Below, piece by piece: positions 54,701-63,700 of a stretch of 64,000 bases of DNA (positions are counted from its first letter, which is position 1; every line of letters begins with the position of its first letter). This DNA comes from Plasmodium coatneyi (lineage: Eukaryota > Apicomplexa > Aconoidasida > Haemosporida > Plasmodiidae). The notes under the pieces are model-generated. The model worked only from the letters and a program-made list of their open reading frames with translations, had not been told where the DNA came from and did not search any database. The stretch is taken from the NCBI RefSeq assembly GCF_001680005.1, contig NC_033560.1:251501-315500 (forward strand). The letters are read 5' to 3'. The position numbers were made by a program, and so were the translations under genes.

Positions 54701-57700
54701 ACAGCAGATAATATGCTCTTCATTCTAAACCTAATTTTTAAAACGTTCAAACATTTGATTGTTTATTTGGTTAAGGTCCCCAATTCTTTTAACCCCAAAA
54801 TTATGAAGACGTTTTTTATGAACGAATATGATGAGCATGTGTACGCTTCTAAGGTGGACACTCTGCAGTACAATGATGCGTCGGTTTGTGCGCATTCTTT
54901 CCAGGGTAACACTACATCGGGAATGAATCAAGATACCTACAATCGAGGTAAAAATGGAACGGATGTTTATTCCAGCAGATGTGGGGAAATTACCCCCCCA
55001 AAAGGCCACCGCAACAGTTACAGCAGCAACGATTTGAACGCCCTCATGAAGGGGACCCCCGAAGAGGTTGCATTTCCCGCCTGCAGCGATAACCACGTAG
55101 GGGTGGAAGCCGCAACTGTAATGCACAAAATTGTGAAGCCAGAACTGATCTCCAGTAGTCCTTATACGTATCGAGAAATGTCGGAGTTTTATTTACAGAA
55201 TTATATGCAGTACTATGCCCTCTTCGATTTATCCAAGTTAACGTTTAGAAGTTGCCTCTTCCCGTTCCTGATGGAAAAGGGGGCGTGCCAAACGGGAAGT
55301 AGTGGTAGCAAGGAGAAGGATCTACTTGCAGGTTATCTTCTCAGCGGAAACCACCCCAACAACCTGGTATTTACACCCCTGCTGATATTTCTGTTCAAAC
55401 GGATATTACCCCAATTTATATGCCTGAGCCACCCGAGCATCCACACGACCTACTCGCCAAAAAAATTGGAGGAAAAATCCAAGTGCACGGATTACCATTA
55501 CCAGTCTGTTCTAAACAGCAACGAATTCAAAAATGTGAATTATGTTAAACACATCATCAATTTTGTTCAACTCATTTTTGATATTCACTCGTCTAGCTAT
55601 GATGTGCATAAGAAAGTGGTGCAGGAAATTATGCACCTCCTGAAGGTATACAACATTTTCCAGAAACGGAAGGAACAACATTACTCTGGTAACGCATCGA
55701 CCAATTGGAACAACAATGTGTTCGCTACTCTCATCGATGTGTTCTCCTATGCTGTAAGTGCTTTGCTATACAAACTGGTCAACGAAGAACAAAATATCAA
55801 AATAGAGAACAGCAATCTGCTGGAGGAGAAGCACCTGCTCGGCGGCGGCAAGAACATTTCCAAGGTGTTGGAGTTTACACAGAAGGGTGAGGAGGAACAG
55901 GAGGGTAGGAACAATGGAAACGGTCCCAACCGCAACGACAGCGACGATTGGGACGATAGTCGGGGTGGGAACGGCGCGAATGGGGGAAGTGGAAATGGGG
56001 GAAATCACCACGGAGGAAACTACAGAGGTGGTAATCCAGGAGGTGGTAATAACAATGGTGGTAATAACAACGGTGGTAATCACAACGGTGGAAACCCGAA
56101 TGGTGGCCACCCCAATGGAGGTAACCCCAACGGGGGCGGAGGCGACGATCGCGATGACGACGAAAAGGCCGATAAGAAGGACGACAGCAATAAGACGTTC
56201 ACGTATAGCAGGGAGCAGCTGGCCCACTTCCGCATGGCTCTGTGTAGCTTACTAAACAAGTTGGACTACACGAAGGAAGACTTCGCCAACACAGCCACGT
56301 CCATCATTCGCTGTTTGTCCGTCCTGACATCCGCACCTATTTTGGGTCACCCCATAAAAACAAAGAACAATAAACTTTATATGCTAAAATTGAACAAACT
56401 AAATGAAAGGAAGAATAAAAAAATTAAAAAAATCAAGAGGAATAAGAGAAGAAAGAATATGTCCTCTGTGACTTTTTTAAATCCATCTTATGTGCGCTTC
56501 CGATCGGACTCGAGTAACAACAACTCTGCTGGCTCAGACATCCCCTACTCAGTTGATTCGGACGTTTCCTACGAGGAACACTTCATTTTTGACAACGATG
56601 ATAGTAACGATGAGGATGACCTTCGGTATGAGTATGAGGAGGAGATGGACGACGATTACGTTGACATGGAGGAGGATGGCGACGATGAAAATGATGACAA
56701 CGATGATGACGACAGTGATGAGGAGGATGACGATGACAACGACGACGAGGAGGTAGATAATGAGGCGGATGATGGGGAAGAGGACGGGGGAGACGAAGCA
56801 GAAGCAGATGCAGAAGCCAATGGAGAGGAGGAAGATGACGAAGTGGTCGAACCGGACGATGCAGATGATGTTGGCGAAGCAGAGGAGGACACGGGCGAGG
56901 TGGAAGATAGACCACGAAGAAGCAGAAGAAGAAGGAACGAAGAATCGCGCAACAACAACAGCAGCAATAACAACACGCTGAACAGCGCACAGATGGATAC
57001 CGATGAGAACAATGAAAACTCACTTAATGAAGGGGTGGACGAAACGGAAGGAAATTACACCAATGAGGAGGTGGAGGAAGAGGAAGAAGAAGACGATAAC
57101 GATGAGGAGGAAGAAGATGACGACGATGATGATAGTGATGATAATGATGAGGAGGAGGAGGATGACGAAATGGAGGATGATGTTATGGAGGAAGATGACG
57201 ACGAAGAAGACGTCGAAGAAGAGGATGACGATGAAGCCATGGAGGAGGAAGAAGAATACGACGAAATCGACATGGAAGAGGAGGAAGAGGATGATGGAGG
57301 GGAAAACGAAAACGAACATGATACCAATAGAGGCCTACACGTACACGCCTACCTCGTGCAAGATAGAAACGTCATTGATGAAGACAACCTTTATGACAAC
57401 TCCAGCAATTTATTACTCCCCCACGAGGTGGACGAAAATGAAGAAAACATATCACACATGGGGGATAACAATAATAACATCGTCTCGAATTTGGAGTTGG
57501 GTTCAGACAGTAGTAACGATATGGATGAAGGGCAGGGGGTCCACAGGATCAGAGAAATGGACGAAACGGAGGACGACGACGACATCGATGAGGAGGATGA
57601 CGATGATGAGGAGGACGATGAGGATGATGAAGATGATGATGACGAAGACGATGACGAAAGTGATGATGACGATGACAGTGATGATGAGGAGGACGACGAT

Positions 57701-60700
57701 GACAATGATGACGAGGAAGAAATTGACGAAGATGGGGATGAAGAAGAAATCAACGCAAATAACGGCGCCTTCCGAATTAGCCAAACGGATGATAACGGCA
57801 GAGCAACGAACAACAACGCAGATCTCATCGACACAGAAATAAACGTGAACAATTCCCTTCTCACATGTAATGAAAATCAGCACGAAATTTTAGATATTCT
57901 GATGGAGGAGGATGGTGTATATAATATTAATGACGACATAGACGAGTACAACGATGACTATATGGACGAGGGGGAAAATAATAACCGACCATCTAATAGT
58001 AATGTTAACATCGTGGGTAGTGGTAACAACGTCGGAATCTCTTCGCCGAATGGGAATGGTGGTGAAGATAGGAATGGCTACTCGGACGGAGCTCACCGGG
58101 GAGATGACAAAATTGCGAACAGCGAAGTAATCCATGATGACGTAATTGGAGCCCCCCCAGATGGGATAACAAACAGTTTGAACGATCCTCACGTGGATTC
58201 CCTATCGGAAGTGAAGAAGGGTGTCTGCAGAGTGAACGCATCGAGCGCTACTAATTTGGTCGACGCACAGAACAAGGGCGTTTACAACGAACTGAAAAAT
58301 GAACTGGAGAATAACGGAATTCACGTGGGTATAAATAATGGGGAAGAGCAAAATGATAATCTCAATTCATTACTTAATGGAAGTTTGAATACAGGCTTCC
58401 CAGTTCCAGTTAGTGGTGCCCCGGGGGAAACAATTTTCCCTGCACACATGAATGAAATGACCCATACAGGCGTGAACGTTCTTCCAAACGGGGACATGAT
58501 TAAGGGCGAAATGAACAATTTGCCTTCGATTAACGAACAAGATGGTGTAGAAAATGCGGGGGCAGATAATAAAGTCGTTCCCAGCAGCGCAACGGCTGCT
58601 ATTGTTAATAAGCAAGAGGAAAATAGAAAGGGCTCACCACCCACAGGTGCGAATGCTTCTACAACAGAAAATGGAAAGAAGAATGAATCGGCCGGTGCGC
58701 CTGATAAAATGCAGACCACTTCCCCCGAAGGAACCACGAACATAACCAATGTTAACGAAAATGAAATTAACTTGATAGATTTGTACTACCATTTTTACAA
58801 CAACAATAATAGGGATGTGAATACCCTGTTGGGCGAAAATAACAGCATTTTATATTTGAACGAAACGGAAACCATTCACCCTGCTGTGGTGAAGAGTAGC
58901 ACAAGTGGGTTGCCAAATGGACCTACTGCTGATCAAAACGACGGTGCTGGTGGGGACAGTGTGGATGCACCAGCAAGTGGATTACCCACAAATGAAACAA
59001 CGCCGATCGGATTGCCCCCCGTGGATACCGCCCCGATGGAGTTAAGCGATCCAGACCAAGGAACGCTTCTAAGCAGGAGTATGGATAATTATGGACCTGT
59101 TAATTACACCCCAACGAGCACTAACATATTTGCCCTAATGGATAATCTGTGCTCCAATTTGTTAACCCTAAATAGAAGAAGAAACGAACGTTTAAACAAC
59201 ATGTTGACGACCGGTGTGCACATCCCCGACGGTGTAAGAAATAACAACATTAATATCCCCATGGGAATCAACGAAGATTTTAACCTAAGCGGAAGCATTC
59301 CAAATGAGAACAGCGCATATGACCACAGCAACATGTTGCACGAAAGTGGTTGTACGTATTACCACCTAAATCTAGACAGAGTGAACAACTTATATTCCCC
59401 CCCTATGTTTAACAACTGCCCAAGTATGAGATCCAATAACGCCACCAACAGAAATATGAACCAAACGAATCACAACCTCCGAAATTTGTTTAACATTATT
59501 AGAAACTACAACATCAGCGATAATAATATTAACTACACGAGGAATTCGAATCCCATTCTGAATGACCAGGGTAGGAGGGGAGAATGCTCAGTGGAAGCAG
59601 TGAACCGTGCAAATGTGATGAATGTAGAGAATAGGGAAGCCCCTGTGGGGGACATATTGAACGAAGAGCCGAGCAGCAACGACGCCCCAAATGTGGGGAA
59701 CAACCAGGGTGAAGGCCCCCCCCGTGAGGATGACCCTGGCGTGTCGACCGATATGAACAACACCCTAGCGAATAAAGTCAAAAACGGGAACACTAACAAG
59801 GAAAAAAACGATACAGCGAAGGAGGAAAAGTTTAGCCTTGTCGACACCGTCCTGGATAATGATAAGAAATTAAAAAGCAGCATCTGCAACATGATGTACA
59901 ACAGATTGTGCAAAGCCATTCCGAAGGTTCATATAAATTTACCCATTGAAAATTTACTGGAGGAAAAAAAAAAAATAATTCAAAGCATGCGAAGGAAGGT
60001 AGAGGAGAAGAAAGAACTTGGAAGCAAGAAGGAAGCGCAGAGGGGCAAGGCGGGCAAACAGGAGCAGGGAAAAAAAAATGGCCTTCAAAAAGGGGATGTG
60101 CCTTCGAAGGAGGAGGAAGTGGTGCAGGCGGAAGAAGAAAGGAAGGACACAACAGAGGAGGTGGAAAACCAAGTGGAAAGTCACGTAGAAGATCACGCAG
60201 AAAATCACGCCCAAGGGGAAGATAAACAACACGATAACAACGCTGCTTCCCCCGAGGTAGAATCCACGCCGATTGAAAATGCCCAAGTGCAGATTGCGCC
60301 AACTGAAACGGCTGACCCACCCTTTGAATCCGTTTTATATGACGGCAGTTCCAGCCCCGATGTTCCCAGCAGTGATATAATGGGCGCAGATCAGAACAAC
60401 GCAACTGACCCAAACCAAGCAGACGAGCAGAATGACAACACTGGCCAAAGTGTCCCCGACGAGGAAGACTACAAAAACATTAACTACGAAGATATTTTCG
60501 ACAACGTCTTGAAAATCGAATCGCTCCTCATTATTTGCTGCGCCCTGGGTATAAACGAAGGCCAATTCTTCCAACTCCTAAACGTAGATAGATCCTTCCT
60601 CATTGAACTTCCAAATAATTTAGTCGACGAAATTATCGTACAGCATTTGAAGAATATCACCCTAGCGGGGGTAAACGAACTGGCACAGGAAAATGCCCAG

Positions 60701-63700
60701 AACGATAAAAAAATTTCCATAGAGCTGTACAAAAAGTATCTGAAATTTCAGGAGTTTAGCACGACACACCCAGGAGGACAGCAACCGAACACACATAACG
60801 AAACGATCATCGCGGAAACTGACCAACAAAATGATCATCTAAATGAAAGCGCGATTACTACTGCACATGTTGAGGGAAACGCCGAGAGTAACAACGACAA
60901 TGGTACATTAACCAATCCGGCGGGCGAAACCGTTCAGGAAGTGTCAAATAATGATGATGCCACAGTTGAGGGGAATGGCCTCCCAGGGGTGGGCGCCCCA
61001 AGCGGGGGAACTGCTACCAACGTGGAAAATACAACTAACGTGGAAAATGCAACCAATGTGGAAACCACAACGATAAGCGAAGGCGATAAAAACCTGCTCA
61101 TCTACAACAGCATAAAGAAGAGCTATCTGGAAGCTCTGCCGTCCAGCGTTCGCGCAGAAATCAAGAAGAGAATTATAGGAAACAAGAACCAGCGAAATGA
61201 AACGCAGGACGAAACGAACATTGCGTTTATAGATTCCTTGACGCCGGAGCTGAGGAGGGACGTGCTGTCCTCCGCCAGCTTAAGATTCATAAGAACGCTC
61301 ACCGAGGAAATGATAGAAGAGGCAAGAAATTTAAGATTCGTTGTGCTGAACAGCCGATCGAATTTGCTAAATGGTAATAATCGATCTAGGCAAAACGCCG
61401 CTACTAACGCGATCACCGATGGGGACAACGCAGATAATACGGGTTCTAACATTGGAGGAAGTGGCTCAGGAAATGCGAACAGCGGCGGAGGCATTGCAAG
61501 TGTGCCCAACGGAAATGGAATGAACGCCAGCACAATGAATGAGAACCAAATTGGTGCAAACGAAACTAATCCAATTGGCAACAGTGATAGCGTCAATCAC
61601 AGTAGCAGCAACGTCACCGGCAGCGGAGCATCGACCTCAAATGGACAAACGGATAACGCCAATGTGTCATCCACCAGATTGAATGCAATCAGAAATGACA
61701 TTCAGGAGAGAATAACGAACACTGTTTTGAGGAACGCCGTATCAAACCTAAACAATAGCAACAACAGCAACAGCAGCAATAGCAACAGTAACAGAAGCAG
61801 CAACAACAATAACAATAACAGTGTTCCAGTAATTAGCAGTGGCAACAGCAGGCATGCACAGAACAACATGACCCTGTTTAATGTGCTCAGTAGAGCCAAT
61901 GCCAATAGTAGGAGGCGTTTGAATGCATCCCTAAGAAATTCGCTCTCGTCGGGAACACAGAGGAACAACTTTATCAGGATAACATACAACGAAAATAACA
62001 ACCCCATAATTATGATTAATACGGGTCATGAAAACTATGACAGTTTGACCGTTTCTCGTTTCTTGGATCACTTTCTTGGTGGCCGATCGTTCAACGGGGC
62101 AATTTCTAACCTGCCGCTATCTGACAGTGCAGGCATTAGTGCTAGTTTTTCGCTCATTCCGACAAATCGAGGTGGTGAAAACAGTAATGAGGATGGCAGC
62201 AGTGGTAATAACAATGGTGGGAGCAGCGGCCATGGCAGGAACAACGCAGGTAACAGTGGCAACGCGGGCGGAAGCAATCACCTTGGTACAAGTCACCGCA
62301 GCGGAAATAACAACAATGCTGGTAGTGGAAACAACAGTATGAACGAAACGAGGCTGTTCTTTAGTCAGGAAAATCGACTGAATAATGTGGATCCCAATTT
62401 CAATCTGCTCAATGACGACAAGTTTGCAGAGAAGGAAGATGATATAACGTTAAGTAAGTATTTAAAGAATTTATTTCCAACGAAGAACAAAGCAGATGCA
62501 GACAGCTCCAAAAGTAACGCCCTCTATGTTTGTTTAGAAGAACCCGTATCATCGCAGGCTCTGATTGACATTTGCAGATTACTGTTTTTAAAAAAAGAGA
62601 TCAACAAAAAGATCATGTTTACCCTCTTTTGCAACTTAACGTGTTCGTATCAGAAGACTAAAATTTGTGCGTTGCAATTATTTATGAACATTTTATGGTC
62701 TGCTTCTGTTGACTTGCATGGGAAGAATAATGCCCCTCGAGTGGTAGCTCTGCGGGAGGTTGTTAATTTCCCCCCGAAAATGCTTTACCACAATGTGAAT
62801 AAGAAGAACTATGGACTTTTTTCGGATAACTATTTTACCACTGCGTATGTATCGGCAGAGAGGGTACTAGAACAAGTGCAGTCGTTACTTATTACCATTC
62901 CACATATTACTTCGTTCTTTTCCATGTTGCTTGTACACCCCGCGTTTTTCGTGCCCAAGGATATTAACGAGAGTAAAGTTGTAGGGCCGAAGAAGGGTGG
63001 AAGTGGTGAATCGAGGAAGGGCTCCAGCAGTAGTGTGTTCGTGGAAGATCCCCCAGATATGGCGCACACATTGGCACGCAAAAAGGAAGAACCCATGCAA
63101 GGTAACGCGAACAAAATTAACGACGACGAGGCGGCCATTCTGCAGTACGAACTGAAGAGGAAGCGACCCAAGATGGACCAGAAAAACAGTTCCAGCGCGT
63201 TGACACTGTGCACAAAAATAGAACACCCCAAACAAGTGGATAAGTCGAAGAGTGAGTACCCAATTAACATCCTATTTAAGCTGCTAAATTCGTTCATATA
63301 TTTAACGTCGAAAAAACTGATGAGCCACCTCTTGTCGGTCATTTTCAATCTTCTAATTAACTGCGGGAAGAAGTGGCACACGTATAGCAACTTCACCAAG
63401 TGGGTGTACACGGAAAATTTGGAAGAACTTCTCGATGCCGAAAATGCTAACAAGGATGAGGAGGTTAATGCTAAAAAGAACGACGACACGAAGAACAACG
63501 ACGTGAACAATAACGACACAAGCAATAACGACCCAAACAACAACGACGCTATAAACAACGCCAATAATAGCCAAAGTGGAAGAAGCAACAGCGGCAATAA
63601 GAGGAACACAGCGAATAAAGGCAAAAAGCAGAAGCAGCACAGTAGTAACTTAAAAGAGTTCTACCACTCCTCATCGAAAATTAATAGAGAGCTACTAATG

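Noticed and set aside
56490..57842. Met/Thr/Arg-rich plus-strand frames over the E3 acidic region
   Set aside because: These are frame +1 shadows of the acidic codons. The frame beginning at 42791 is open throughout and accounts for the sequence.
57391..57864. Long Ser-rich antisense frames opposite the E3 acidic tracts
   Set aside because: They are the expected reverse reading of GAT/GAC/GAG/GAA codon runs in the real gene.
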